From SIG455 sp045646385 (GTDB lineage Bacteria > Bacillota > Clostridia > UMGS1810): a stretch of DNA of 64,000 nucleotides. Positions 23,717 to 32,300 of this stretch are shown here, piece by piece. How positions within the stretch are numbered: the first letter of the stretch is position 1; each line of letters starts with the position of its first letter. A model generated the notes under the pieces. It made no database searches. It worked only from the letters and a program-made list of their open reading frames with translations, and had not been told where the DNA came from. Location of the stretch: assembly GCA_045646385.1 (NCBI GenBank), contig JAZRKQ010000037.1, forward strand, positions 62,001 through 126,000. The letters run 5' to 3'. A program made the position numbers and the translations under genes.

Positions 23717-23745
23717 ATTATAGCACACGTATCTTGATATGTCAA
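23717..23745 (-). promoter_or_regulatory. Promoter of tRNA-Leu
   Basis: The minus strand has TTGACA (23740-23745) and TATAAT (23717-23722), 17 bases apart. Confidence 0.92.
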
Positions 23746-23775
23746 CAAAAATTTTCATATTTTTTAAAAATTTTT

Positions 23776-23802
23776 TAAAGGGCGTAATTAACGCCCTTTT
23801 TA
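23776..23802 (-). terminator. Terminator of hslO
   Basis: The stem AAAGGGCGT/ACGCCCTTT with a TAATT loop is followed by a T run on the minus strand, just after hslO. Confidence 0.85.
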
Positions 23803-23808
23803 TTGAAA

Positions 23809-24699
23809 TTATTCTCTTGTGGCTTCGTCCAACAAAGCGGAAAGTTCGTCTTTGCCGAAGTTATATACGCTATCACAAAAGTGACAGGTAAGTTCAGCGG
23901 AGCCGTCCTCTTCAATAATTTTTTTAATTTCTTTTTTACCGAGCGAAACTATTGCGCGCTCTACCCTTTCGCGTGAGCAATCGCATCTGTATTCTACATC
24001 TGTCTTTTCTGTTATTTCATATTCAAAGCCTTCCAGAAGAAGAGCAAGCATATCTTCCGGTGTTTTACCTTCACTCATTAAAGTGGTAACAGATTTAATT
24101 TTAGAAAGATTTTCCTCTAACTTATCAATATCGCTGTCCATCGCCTCGGGCATAACCTGTACTATAAATCCGCCTGAACATTTAATAGACAAATCCACGT
24201 CAACCAATACACCTACGCCTACTGATGACGGTGTCTGTTCAGAAATTGCAAAGTATGATGTTAAATCATCCCCAATTTCGCCGCTTACAAGCGGAACTTT
24301 GCCAACATAAGGCTCTTTAAGGCCAAAATCTCGTATAACTGTAAGATAACCATTTTTGCCTACAGCACCGCCTACGTCCAATTTTCCGTACTCGTTGTTG
24401 GGCAAATCTACAAGCGGATTATCCACATACCCTTTAACATTGCCCTTAAAGTCCGAAACCGCCATAACTCTGCCGATTGGCCCGTTACCGGTTAATTGCA
24501 AAGTGATGGTATCACCCTCTGATTTAAGCATAGTTCCCATCATAGACGCAGCAGTTAACAATCTGCCAAGTGCTGCGGAGGCAATAGGATATGTTTTATG
24601 CATACGGTGCGCTTCGTTAGCAAGACTTGTGGTGTCGGCAGCAAACGCACGAAGGCAACCATCTTTAGTAACTGCGCGGATAATATAATCTTTACTCAT
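23809..24699 (-). CDS. hslO: Hsp33 redox-regulated holdase chaperone
   Basis: Hsp33 is activated by oxidation plus unfolding and holds aggregation-prone proteins. The 296-residue protein starts MSKDYIIRAVTKDG and has the C-terminal zinc redox switch CDC (CDCSRERV) and CHFC (ECHFCD-like LTCHFCDSVY). The ATG at 24699 has AAAGGAAG upstream and is preferred over a longer in-frame start. It lies 69 bp after oadA in the same direction, separated by a hairpin at 24727-24753, so it may be a weakly transcribed last gene of the decarboxylase operon. Confidence 0.96.
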   Translation of the reverse strand: MSKDYIIRAVTKDGCLRAFAADTTSLANEAHRMHKTYPIASAALGRLLTAASMMGTMLKSEGDTITLQLTGNGPIGRVMAVSDFKGNVKGYVDNPLVDLPNNEYGKLDVGGAVGKNGYLTVIRDFGLKEPYVGKVPLVSGEIGDDLTSYFAISEQTPSSVGVGVLVDVDLSIKCSGGFIVQVMPEAMDSDIDKLEENLSKIKSVTTLMSEGKTPEDMLALLLEGFEYEITEKTDVEYRCDCSRERVERAIVSLGKKEIKKIIEEDGSAELTCHFCDSVYNFGKDELSALLDEATRE

Positions 24700-24726
24700 T
24701 GAGAAAATCTTCCTTTCGATAAGTAA

Positions 24727-24753
24727 ATGGCGGAAGGGATTACCCTCCGCCAT
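24727..24753 (-). terminator. Weak hairpin between oadA and hslO
   Basis: ATGGCGGA-GGG pairs with CCC-TCCGCCAT around ATTA, with only a short T-rich tail on the minus strand. It may be a partial terminator or an RNA-stabilising stem. Confidence 0.5.
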
Positions 24754-24768
24754 ACATTTATGTTCAAA

Positions 24769-26160
24769 TTAAAGAACTTCGGTAATTGATACAGAGTTTA
24801 CATCAACCTCTTTAACCTGAGGACCTTTTCTGTATTCAAAGAATTTAGTTGCAACCTGGTCGAACAGTGCATATGAAAGCACGTCCTCCTCCTGCTGCAT
24901 ATATTCTTTGCACTGCTCTCTTAATTTATCCAATTCGGGAGCAATATTATCTGCAGGACGGCATGTGATAGGCTCTTCATCACCTATAATCTTCTTTCTG
25001 AACTCGTCAGAAATAGCAACGGGGGTTCTGCCGTATTCTCCACGCACGATACCTTTTGTTTCTTTAGATACCATTTTGTATCTTTCGCCCATCAGTACGT
25101 TGAGTACTGCCTGAGTACCTACAATCTGACTTGTAGGAGTAACAAGCGGCAACCAACCGAGGTCTTCACGTACACGGGGGATTTCTTTTAATACTTCTTC
25201 AAACTTATCTTCAGCGTTCTGCTGTTTAAGTTGAGATACGAGGTTTGAAAGCATACCGCCCGGAACCTGATACTTAAGTGTATTGATGTCAACACCAAGT
25301 ACCTTTGTGCTCATAAGACCGCTTTCCAAAGATTTCTCTCTTAAGGGTCTGAAATAGTCAGCAATTTCAGTAAGAGCGTCAATATCAATACCTGTGTCAT
25401 AGCCTGTGCCTTCAAGTGTTTTTACCAAAGGCTCTGTTGCAGGCTGGCTTGTGCCCATTGCCAGAGGTGACATAGCACAGTCAACTACGTCTACACCTGC
25501 TTCGATGGCTTTAAGATATGTCATAGAAGCCACACCGCTTGTGTAGTGTGTATGCAACTGAATCGGCACTTTAACTGCCTTTTTAAGTTCAGTAACGAGT
25601 TTTTCAGCCTCGTAAGGGATAAGCAGACCTGCCATATCCTTGATACAGATTGAATCTGCACCACAGTTTTCGTACTCTTTAGCAAGATTTACAAAGAACG
25701 GAATATCGTGAACAGGGCTGATTGTGTATGAAATTGCCGCCTGAACATGACCGCCCTCTTTTTTAGTTGCATTGATTGCAGTCTGCAGGTTTCTTACGTC
25801 GTTAAGTGCATCAAAAATTCTTATAATATTGATACCGTTAGCAATAGATTTCTGTACAAAGTATTCAACAACGTCATCTGCGTAGTGACGGTATCCTAAG
25901 ATATTCTGACCACGGAAGAGCATCTGCAAAGGAGTGTTTTTAGCTTTATCCTTAATCTGTCTTAATCTATCCCAGGGGTCTTCGTTAAGGAAACGCAGGC
26001 AGGAGTCAAATGTTGCTCCGCCCCATGCTTCCAGCGAATGATAACCCACTTTATCCATCTTTTCTATAATGGGAAGCATCTCTGCGGTTGTCATTCGAGT
26101 AGCGATAAGCGACTGATGAGCATCACGCAGGACGGTTTCTGTAATACCAACTTTAGCCAT
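24769..26160 (-). CDS. oadA: Oxaloacetate decarboxylase carboxyltransferase (alpha) subunit
   Basis: This subunit moves the carboxyl of oxaloacetate to biotin in the Na+-pumping decarboxylase. The 463-residue protein is the TIM-barrel carboxyltransferase shared with pyruvate carboxylase: RDAHQSLIATRM at the N-terminus, the carbamylated-lysine/metal region CIKDMAGLL, and LHTHYTSG with the metal-binding His pair, then the conserved C-terminal domain. There is no biotin domain; biotin is on a separate protein (27422-27781). It is the last of four subunit genes. The barrel type argues for oxaloacetate, not methylmalonyl-CoA, as the substrate. Confidence 0.94.
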   Translation of the reverse strand: MAKVGITETVLRDAHQSLIATRMTTAEMLPIIEKMDKVGYHSLEAWGGATFDSCLRFLNEDPWDRLRQIKDKAKNTPLQMLFRGQNILGYRHYADDVVEYFVQKSIANGINIIRIFDALNDVRNLQTAINATKKEGGHVQAAISYTISPVHDIPFFVNLAKEYENCGADSICIKDMAGLLIPYEAEKLVTELKKAVKVPIQLHTHYTSGVASMTYLKAIEAGVDVVDCAMSPLAMGTSQPATEPLVKTLEGTGYDTGIDIDALTEIADYFRPLREKSLESGLMSTKVLGVDINTLKYQVPGGMLSNLVSQLKQQNAEDKFEEVLKEIPRVREDLGWLPLVTPTSQIVGTQAVLNVLMGERYKMVSKETKGIVRGEYGRTPVAISDEFRKKIIGDEEPITCRPADNIAPELDKLREQCKEYMQQEEDVLSYALFDQVATKFFEYRKGPQVKEVDVNSVSITEVL

Positions 26161-26184
26161 ATTATATACCTCCTATTATACTAA

Positions 26185-27402
26185 TTAACCAACCATTGAC
26201 AGGAATACACCTGCTGCTACGGCTGAACCGATAACACCTGCCACATTGGGGCCCATAGCGTGCATAAGCAGGAAGTTAGCAGGGTTTTCTTTCTGACCAA
26301 CCATCTGCGAAACACGTGCCGCCATAGGAACGGCAGATACACCTGCAGAACCGATAAGCGGATTGATTTTACCACCGGTAAGTTTGCACATAAGTTTACC
26401 AAGAAGCAATCCACCTGCAGTAGAGATGCAGAATGCAACCAGACCGAGAGCGATAATCATAATTGTTTCAAGTCTTAAGAATGAACTTGCAGTTGCAGTA
26501 GCACCTACAGTTAAACCTAAGAAAATTGTAACAATGTTCATAAGTTCGTTCTGTGCAGTTTTGCTGATACGGTCAACAACACCACATTCTTTTGCAAGGT
26601 TACCAAGCATAAGCATACCAACCAATGCTGCTGCATCGGGGAGTATTAAAGATACAACTATTGCAACAAGAATTGGGAATATGATTTTTTCTGTTTTGCT
26701 TACAGGGCGAAGTTGCTCCATAACAATCATACGTTCTTTTTTAGTGGTAAGCGCCTTCATAATTGGCGGCTGAATAACAGGAATCAGCGCCATATATGAG
26801 TATGCTGCTACTGCAATGGCAGGGAGCAGATGGCTTGCCAATGTTTTTGTTACATAAATAGCAGTAGGACCATCAGCACCGCCGATAATACCTATAGAGC
26901 ATGCTTCTTCCACGGTAAATCCCAAAAGAAGTGCACCGAAGAATGTAACGAATACACCTAACTGTGCTGCTGCACCTAAAAGAAGACTCTTAGGGTTAGC
27001 AATAAGTGGTGAAAAGTCTGTCATGGCACCTACGCCCAAAAAGATAAGCGGTGGATAGATACCGAGTTTAACACCTAAGTACAAAAGGTCTAAAAGACCG
27101 CCTTTGGAAAGAACAAGGCCAAAGTCAATTTCCTTAGCAGTAAACCATTCGTTATGGAAAAGTCCTGCTGCAGGCATATTTGCTATAAGCATACCAAAGG
27201 CAATAGGAAGAAGGAGCAACGGCTCAAACTTCTTAACAATTGCAAGATATAAAAGCACGCAGGCAACAACTATCATAATGATAGTACCCAAAGCACCTGA
27301 AATACCACCGTCGACAATCTGGAAGAAACCGTTGTCGAACATTCTGGCAAAACCTGTAGATGCTAAGAATTTGCCTATGCCGTTTGTAAGAGTTTCTAAC
27401 AT
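26185..27402 (-). CDS. oadB: Na+-translocating decarboxylase beta subunit
   Basis: OadB/GcdB decarboxylates carboxybiotin and drives Na+ out of the cell. The 405-residue protein is highly hydrophobic with about ten membrane segments and has the family landmarks GADGPTAIY (about 175) and GSAGVSAVPMAARV near the C-terminus. It lies between the biotin-carrier gene and oadA. This beta type is shared among oxaloacetate, glutaconyl-CoA and methylmalonyl-CoA decarboxylases, so the specificity comes from the alpha subunit. Confidence 0.95.
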   Translation of the reverse strand: MLETLTNGIGKFLASTGFARMFDNGFFQIVDGGISGALGTIIMIVVACVLLYLAIVKKFEPLLLLPIAFGMLIANMPAAGLFHNEWFTAKEIDFGLVLSKGGLLDLLYLGVKLGIYPPLIFLGVGAMTDFSPLIANPKSLLLGAAAQLGVFVTFFGALLLGFTVEEACSIGIIGGADGPTAIYVTKTLASHLLPAIAVAAYSYMALIPVIQPPIMKALTTKKERMIVMEQLRPVSKTEKIIFPILVAIVVSLILPDAAALVGMLMLGNLAKECGVVDRISKTAQNELMNIVTIFLGLTVGATATASSFLRLETIMIIALGLVAFCISTAGGLLLGKLMCKLTGGKINPLIGSAGVSAVPMAARVSQMVGQKENPANFLLMHAMGPNVAGVIGSAVAAGVFLSMVG

Positions 27403-27421
27403 TATTTATTCACCCGCCTAA

Positions 27422-27781
27422 TCAGTTAATAGAAACTAAAGCGTCGCCTGTGTTTACAGATGCGCCTTTGGTTGTATTAATGGCTGCAACTGTACCTGCT
27501 TTAGGAGCCATAATTTCGTTTTCCATTTTCATAGCCTCTAAAATGCAAAGAACATCGCCTTCTGCTACTGTGTCGCCAACTTTTACTTTAACATCCATGA
27601 TGTTACCAGGCATTGGAGCAGAAACAACTGTTGCGCCGGCTGGTGCTGCTGCGGGAGCAGGTGCTGCTGCAGGCGCGGGTGTTGCTGCGGGAGCCGCTGC
27701 AGGAGCAGGTGCTGCACCGCCGATTTCTTCAACCTCTACTTCGTAGAGAGTACCGTTTACATTAATATTATATTTTCTCAT
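27422..27781 (-). CDS. Biotin carrier protein of the decarboxylase
   Basis: This 119-residue protein has an N-terminal segment MRKYNINVNGTLYEVEVEE, an Ala/Pro linker of about 35 residues, and a C-terminal biotinyl domain with the target lysine in EAMKMENEI. The linker lets biotin swing between the carboxyltransferase and the membrane subunit. Separate carriers of this kind are typical of clostridial-type complexes (GcdC/MmdC), whereas in enterobacterial OadA the domain is fused. Confidence 0.94.
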   Translation of the reverse strand: MRKYNINVNGTLYEVEVEEIGGAAPAPAAAPAATPAPAAAPAPAAAPAGATVVSAPMPGNIMDVKVKVGDTVAEGDVLCILEAMKMENEIMAPKAGTVAAINTTKGASVNTGDALVSIN

Positions 27782-27808
27782 GTTAATTACCCTTTCTTTA
27801 ATAAAAAT

Positions 27809-28138
27809 TTACATCTTTTTGTAAGACTTAACCCTTAAGTTAGTAGAGTTAGAATCTGCTGCAACAGCAGCGGTAAATACTGCTACAAGTTCGTCCTCGT
27901 TAGCAGGTGGTGCAGATGCCACGACCTTAGGTGTGCTCATCTTACGTTCGCTTTTGGCAGCAGGTGTGCTTGCCTTGGGTGCTGCTGCAGGAGCAGTTGC
28001 TTTAGTTTCAGGTCTGTAAAAAACAACCTTCATCAAAGCAAGTATCGCCCACAAAAGAATTAGCACGGCGAAAACTGTACCTATACCAAGAATGAAAATT
28101 AATACTGCCTGTCCCCAATCTACCATTTTATTCACCAC
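27809..28138 (-). CDS. oadG: OadG-family gamma subunit
   Basis: This 109-residue protein has one membrane helix (about 10-35, ILGIGTVFAVLILLWAILALMKV) followed by an Ala/Pro-rich cytosolic tail, the standard OadG design. OadG anchors the soluble subunits and helps assemble the complex. It is the first of the four genes oadG, carrier, oadB, oadA. The 160 bp upstream contains a terminator for the preceding gene and an uncharacterised leader with a small GTCC-GCTTAA-GGAC hairpin; no clear promoter was found. Confidence 0.9.
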   Translation of the reverse strand: MVNKMVDWGQAVLIFILGIGTVFAVLILLWAILALMKVVFYRPETKATAPAAAPKASTPAAKSERKMSTPKVVASAPPANEDELVAVFTAAVAADSNSTNLRVKSYKKM

Positions 28139-28192
28139 ACTTTCAATGATTTAGTTCGTCCTTAAGCGGACAATGATACATATTATCAGCAG

Positions 28193-28231
28193 AAAAAGAT
28201 TTGTTTTTCTACATATTGTATAAAACAAATC
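28193..28231 (-). terminator. Terminator of the lysA-to-28299 operon
   Basis: A perfect 10-bp stem GATTTGTTTT/AAAACAAATC with a 14-base loop is followed by five T on the minus strand. Confidence 0.75.
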
Positions 28232-28298
28232 CAAATCTTGCCTTATTCTAACATTTCTACAAAAACTCTTTTTTTCCTTTTTTTATCTTGTAAAATTT

Positions 28299-28682
28299 TT
28301 AACAATGTTTTTCGAAATATCCTGTTAAATTTAGATAAAAAGTAACATTTTTTTTGTTGTATAAACTTTTTAAGTTATTCTCTGCAGGAGAAAATCCAAG
28401 ACGTTTCAACATAACAGGTTTATCAAGTGCACATATGCAGTCGTAAACCTTGCGGCGTTCGGTAAAATTCAAAAGCGATTTAAATATCCCGTGTTCTAAA
28501 TTTTCCATTCCTTCAACAGTTTCTACATCTACAATTTCTGCATAATCGCCATACATAGCAACAGCACCAAATCCTAAATATTCCTCACCGTCTTTAGCGG
28601 TAAATACAAATACATCATCAGAATATGACTTATTGATAAGTTTACAGTTTTTATAATCTTTATCAGGTAGTATAGTAACCAT
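28299..28682 (-). CDS. Small protein of unknown function, GNAT-like outline
   Basis: I do not recognise this 127-residue protein with certainty. Its order of strands and helices (FTAKDGEEYLGFGAVAMYGDYAEIVDVETVEG, then a helix, then CALDKPVMLKRLGFSPAEN) is like a short GNAT acetyltransferase, where VxxxxLKRLGF is the usual late segment, but the acetyl-CoA loop is not evident. It begins 3 bp after rluB, so it is the last gene of the long lysA operon. Confidence 0.6.
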   Translation of the reverse strand: MVTILPDKDYKNCKLINKSYSDDVFVFTAKDGEEYLGFGAVAMYGDYAEIVDVETVEGMENLEHGIFKSLLNFTERRKVYDCICALDKPVMLKRLGFSPAENNLKSLYNKKNVTFYLNLTGYFEKHC

Positions 28683-28685
28683 AAT

Positions 28686-29408
28686 TCATTTTCCTTTCAG
28701 GCTGTTAATTTCACGTTCGGTTAGTTCTCTCCATTCACCGCTTTTTAAGTTGCCGAGTTTTATTTTACCTACGGATATGCGTTTAAGTTTTAAAACTCTG
28801 TGTCCTACTGCCTCGAACATCTTGCGCACCTGACGGTTTTTGCCTTCGTGTATTGTAATGCGTACAACCGATTTGCCATCACGTTCATCAACTATATCAA
28901 CTTTTGCAGGAGATGTAACAAAGCCGTCTATATTCACACCACAACACAATGACACCACTTCATCTTCAGTAAGCCTGCCTCGTATAACAGCCTCATAAGT
29001 TTTGTTTATATTATGCTTGGGATGTGTAACTGCATAAGTAAAATCACCGTCATTTGTTAAAAATATAAGCCCCTCGGTGTCATAGTCAAGTCTGCCTACA
29101 GGATACAGTCTTTCGGGAAAATCATTTTTAACCAAGTCTATAACCGTTTGTCTGCCCCTGTCATCAGACGCTGAACTTAAATATCCTACAGGTTTATTAA
29201 GCGCTATATAAACCTTTCGTTCATTGTACGAAACCGGTTTGCCGTCAAACGCAACTTTGTCTTTAGAAGACACCTTTGTACCAAGTTCCGTTACAATATT
29301 ACCGTTTACCGAAACTCTGCCGTCGGTAATAAGTTTTTCTGCTGCCCTGCGTGATGCCACACCGCAAAGCGCCAGATATTTCTGAAGACGCATTTTATCA
29401 TCTGTCAT
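28686..29408 (-). CDS. rluB: 23S rRNA pseudouridine synthase, RsuA/RluB family
   Basis: This enzyme isomerises a uridine in large-subunit rRNA. The 240-residue protein has an N-terminal S4 RNA-binding domain (MRLQKYLALCGVASRRAAE), the catalytic GRLDYDTEGLIFLTNDG motif with the Asp nucleophile, and the C-terminal IHEGKNRQVRKMFEAVGH segment. RluB is the most likely family member given neighbours scpA/scpB, with which it often travels in Bacillota. Confidence 0.94.
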   Translation of the reverse strand: MTDDKMRLQKYLALCGVASRRAAEKLITDGRVSVNGNIVTELGTKVSSKDKVAFDGKPVSYNERKVYIALNKPVGYLSSASDDRGRQTVIDLVKNDFPERLYPVGRLDYDTEGLIFLTNDGDFTYAVTHPKHNINKTYEAVIRGRLTEDEVVSLCCGVNIDGFVTSPAKVDIVDERDGKSVVRITIHEGKNRQVRKMFEAVGHRVLKLKRISVGKIKLGNLKSGEWRELTEREINSLKGK

Positions 29409-29423
29409 ATATAAATTCCTTTC

Positions 29424-30563
29424 TCAGCAGGTCATTCTGTACATCAAAAAGAACGACTTGAATATTTTTCGTAAACTGTTTAAGATTGTTTCAGGCTCAC
29501 AATATGCGACACTTCCGTTGGAAACAGCCGCAACTGTGCCAATAAGATTACCATTATAATAAAAATCCACCTTTCCCACTTCCTGACCAAAGCCAAGCGG
29601 TGCAGTTAAAGTTTGGGGAAGTGAATATCTCATCTCAACCTGCGGGATAGTTCCGTTTTTAGCGGGCATAGAAAAGCCTTTTTCGGCGATAATTTCTACA
29701 GTATTGGTAACACCGTTTACAATCGGGATAGTTGCAAGATAATCGTTTTCTTTAAGCAATTGCCTATTTTCATAATTTTCAAAAGCATAGTTAAGCATTG
29801 ATATATGGTCGTTCCAATCATCAGGTGCATTTAAAGTGACCGCTATAACCTGATACCCCTCTTTAGTTGCGCTGGATACCAAGCACCTGCCGGACTTTTT
29901 TGTAAACCCTGTTTTTACACCATCGCACCCCTCATACATATTTAACAGTTTGTTATGATTTTTAAGTTGACGGGGATAATCTCTGTCCTGCCATGGTATT
30001 TTAACATTTTTAGTTGAAACAATCTCAGCAAATGCAGGTATGGTCATACCATAGCGTGTGATTTTTGCAAGGTCGTATGCCGTAGTATAGTGACCTTCTG
30101 CATCAAGCCCGTTAGGATTTTTAAAACTTGTATCTTTGGCTCCTATTTTTGCCGCAGTAGTGTTCATTAAATCGGCAAACGCTTCAATACTTCCTGATAT
30201 ATGCATAGCAATAGCCACAGCAGCATCATTACCCGATGCAAGCATAAGTCCATAAGTTAAATCTCGTAGTGATATAACCTCATCATGACCCAAGTACATT
30301 GACGAGCCCTCAACACCCACAGCGCTTGGATGCACCTTTACCATATCATCGGGATTTCCGTTTTCCAAAGCGCATATGGCAGTCATAATTTTCGTGGTAC
30401 TTGCCATACGCCTGCGCTCGTATGCATTTTTTTCGTATATTACATCGCCTGTTAAACTATCAATTACAATAGCGCTATGCGCAGAAATTCCCAATGCATA
30501 ACATTGCGTATACGGAACTGCAAATAAAACAACAAATATTAAACTTAAAATTTTTAATCTCAA
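29424..30563 (-). CDS. dacF: D-alanyl-D-alanine carboxypeptidase (DacF/PBP5 type)
   Basis: This serine peptidase trims the terminal D-Ala of peptidoglycan stem peptides. About 379 residues: a signal peptide (LKILSLIFVVLFAVPYTQC), then the penicillin-binding motifs STTK (about 55), SGND (about 115) and KTG, and the C-terminal beta domain ending in an amphipathic helix likely to anchor it to the membrane. The start is probably TTG at 30563, six bases after AGGTGA, rather than the in-frame GTG at 30572. In spore formers dacF-type genes can act in spore cortex or cell wall; the neighbour ytfJ fits this. Confidence 0.9.
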   Translation of the reverse strand: MRLKILSLIFVVLFAVPYTQCYALGISAHSAIVIDSLTGDVIYEKNAYERRRMASTTKIMTAICALENGNPDDMVKVHPSAVGVEGSSMYLGHDEVISLRDLTYGLMLASGNDAAVAIAMHISGSIEAFADLMNTTAAKIGAKDTSFKNPNGLDAEGHYTTAYDLAKITRYGMTIPAFAEIVSTKNVKIPWQDRDYPRQLKNHNKLLNMYEGCDGVKTGFTKKSGRCLVSSATKEGYQVIAVTLNAPDDWNDHISMLNYAFENYENRQLLKENDYLATIPIVNGVTNTVEIIAEKGFSMPAKNGTIPQVEMRYSLPQTLTAPLGFGQEVGKVDFYYNGNLIGTVAAVSNGSVAYCEPETILNSLRKIFKSFFLMYRMTC

Positions 30564-30566
30564 AAA

Positions 30567-30604
30567 AATCACCTACCATTATAAAATATAGTAGGCAGGT
30601 GATT
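30567..30604 (-). promoter_or_regulatory. Terminator-like hairpin containing the dac ribosome site
   Basis: On the minus strand AATCACC...CTAC pairs with GTAGGTGATT, with a three-base bulge and a 13-base loop, and is followed by a T run that leads straight into the dac TTG start. The 3' arm is the dac Shine-Dalgarno. The same structure could terminate ytfJ transcripts and hide the ribosome site. Confidence 0.6.
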
Positions 30605-30610
30605 TATTTA

Positions 30611-31042
30611 TTACTCTTCCGATATAACAATGGTATCGTCTGCAGAATTGTTTTCTTTTTTACCCTTTATTCCGCTTATAAGATTATTGAACTTGCCGAT
30701 AGCCTCAGGCACCATATCAACCACTCTGTCAATAGTAGACAATGTGTTTGTAATGGGCAGAATTCTTATGGTGTCTTTATTAACCACAAGGAACGCTACA
30801 GGCTTTATAGACGCCCCGCCGCCACTACCGCCGCCGAACATACGTCCGTCGTCTTTTTTATCTGTCGGAACAGCGCTGAATTCAGAACCGCCTGCGCCAA
30901 ACCCGAAACTCACTCTTGAAATAGGCACAATAGTTGCTCCGTCGGGTGTAACGATAGGTTCACCCACGATAGTGTTTACATCTACCATACTTTTGATGTT
31001 TTCCATTGCTACACTCATAAGACCTTCGATGGGAGTTGACAT
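30611..31042 (-). CDS. ytfJ: Sporulation protein YtfJ (GerW family)
   Basis: This 143-residue protein has the YtfJ/GerW layout: an N-terminal IEGLMSVAMENIKSMVDVNTIVGEPI, the region DGATIVPISRVSFGFGAGGSE, a Gly-rich FGGGSGGGA loop, and a C-terminal helix. In Bacillus the family is expressed in the forespore and needed for normal germination. It sits in an scpAB-DUF2953-ytfJ-dac order that is common in Bacillota and supports the idea that the organism forms spores. Confidence 0.95.
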   Translation of the reverse strand: MSTPIEGLMSVAMENIKSMVDVNTIVGEPIVTPDGATIVPISRVSFGFGAGGSEFSAVPTDKKDDGRMFGGGSGGGASIKPVAFLVVNKDTIRILPITNTLSTIDRVVDMVPEAIGKFNNLISGIKGKKENNSADDTIVISEE

Positions 31043-31069
31043 TTAAATCATCCTTTCCGAAACATAAGA

Positions 31070-31678
31070 TTACTTGATTTTTATTTTTGCTTTAATATAA
31101 TTTACCATTACTGCAAAGGCAATGGCTAAAATATTTGACAAACTGAATTTTATTTTAGTGTAAAAGTTAAACACAAAACATTCTCCGTCAAAAACGGGAG
31201 TTATATTGAACTTGTGAGATTTAACTCTAAAAAGTGATGACACAAAGCCAAATACATTATACAAACTTCCCCACGCAGCACCGGTTGCAATACCGGTGTG
31301 TGCGGCATCGTCAAGACCAAACGTCATATTGAAGTCAATGTTTTCAATCTTGATTTTTTTACACACATACCTTTTGCTTAAAAGATATGTATATCTGCCA
31401 CGTTCAATATTAACGCGCAGTTTATGCAATCTCTCTTTTAAAGGCGGTTTTTCCGGTTTTTTATTTTTAACAGGCTTGTCCGTTTTTTCAGTGGGTTTTT
31501 TATCTTTTTTTATGAATCGTGATAAGCCTATCGTCATGCCGAAAACAGATAGATTAAGTTCTGTTTTTAATTTTCCGTCTGCCGATTTTACCAATTTAAC
31601 AATCAGCGATATTTTGGCAAAAAGCATTACAGCAATTAGCAATGCCAGTATAATCAAAACGATATACAAAACTATCAA
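31070..31678 (-). CDS. DUF2953 membrane-associated protein
   Basis: This 202-residue protein has an N-terminal membrane helix (about 1-25), a basic low-complexity stretch KKDKKPTEKTDKPVKNKKPEKPP at about 58-80, and the DUF2953 core FGLDDAAHTGIATGAAWGSLYNV followed by FNITPVFDGECFVF. Function is unknown. It is usually found next to ytfJ, as here (27 bp away), which suggests a spore-related role. Confidence 0.85.
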   Translation of the reverse strand: MIVLYIVLIILALLIAVMLFAKISLIVKLVKSADGKLKTELNLSVFGMTIGLSRFIKKDKKPTEKTDKPVKNKKPEKPPLKERLHKLRVNIERGRYTYLLSKRYVCKKIKIENIDFNMTFGLDDAAHTGIATGAAWGSLYNVFGFVSSLFRVKSHKFNITPVFDGECFVFNFYTKIKFSLSNILAIAFAVMVNYIKAKIKIK

Positions 31679-31718
31679 AACATCACCTCGCTGATATATT
31701 ATCCAATTTAAGGGTAAT

Positions 31719-32300
31719 TTATTGCTCTAAATAATCAGTAAGTTTTTCGGGCTGAGAGTACTGCCCTATTCCTCCACCCATGTCAATATCCGTTTCAACT
31801 TCGGGAAGTTCGCTTAAAGATTGCAGCGAAAAGCATCTTAAAAACTCCTCAGTAGTAGCGTACAAAATAGGTCTTCCGGGTGCGTCAAGTCTTCCGACCT
31901 CGTCAATAAGACCGAGTTCTGCAAGTCTGTTCATAGCACCGTCCGAATTTACACCGCGTATAAATTCAACAGTAGCACGTGTTACAGGTTGATTGTATGC
32001 AACAATTGAAAGCACTTCCAACCCCGCATTAGAGATAGTAACTCTTCCCTTTTTTTCGTTAAGGGCACGGATGCAATCGTAATATTCGCTTTTAGTGCAG
32101 AGTTGATACTTATCTTCAAAACGCACAAGTTTTATGCCGCGCGTTTTATCGGTTTCGTACTTTTCCTGCATTTTTTCGAGTGTCTGCCGCATAGCAGATT
32201 TTGAGCACGAGGTTACCTCGCAAAGACGCTCTATTGCCACAGACTCTCCCGCCGCAAAGAGTATTCCCTCTACAGCAGCCTCTAAATTTATATTATCCAT
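31719..32300 (-). CDS. scpB: ScpB, segregation and condensation protein B
   Basis: ScpB is the winged-helix kite subunit of the Smc-ScpAB condensin. The 193-residue protein begins MDNINLEAAVEGILFAAGESV and has the SNAGLEVLSIVAYNQPVTRATVEFIRGVNSD block that defines the family. The ATG at 32300 overlaps the last 8 bases of scpA, so synthesis is coupled. Confidence 0.96.
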   Translation of the reverse strand: MDNINLEAAVEGILFAAGESVAIERLCEVTSCSKSAMRQTLEKMQEKYETDKTRGIKLVRFEDKYQLCTKSEYYDCIRALNEKKGRVTISNAGLEVLSIVAYNQPVTRATVEFIRGVNSDGAMNRLAELGLIDEVGRLDAPGRPILYATTEEFLRCFSLQSLSELPEVETDIDMGGGIGQYSQPEKLTDYLEQ

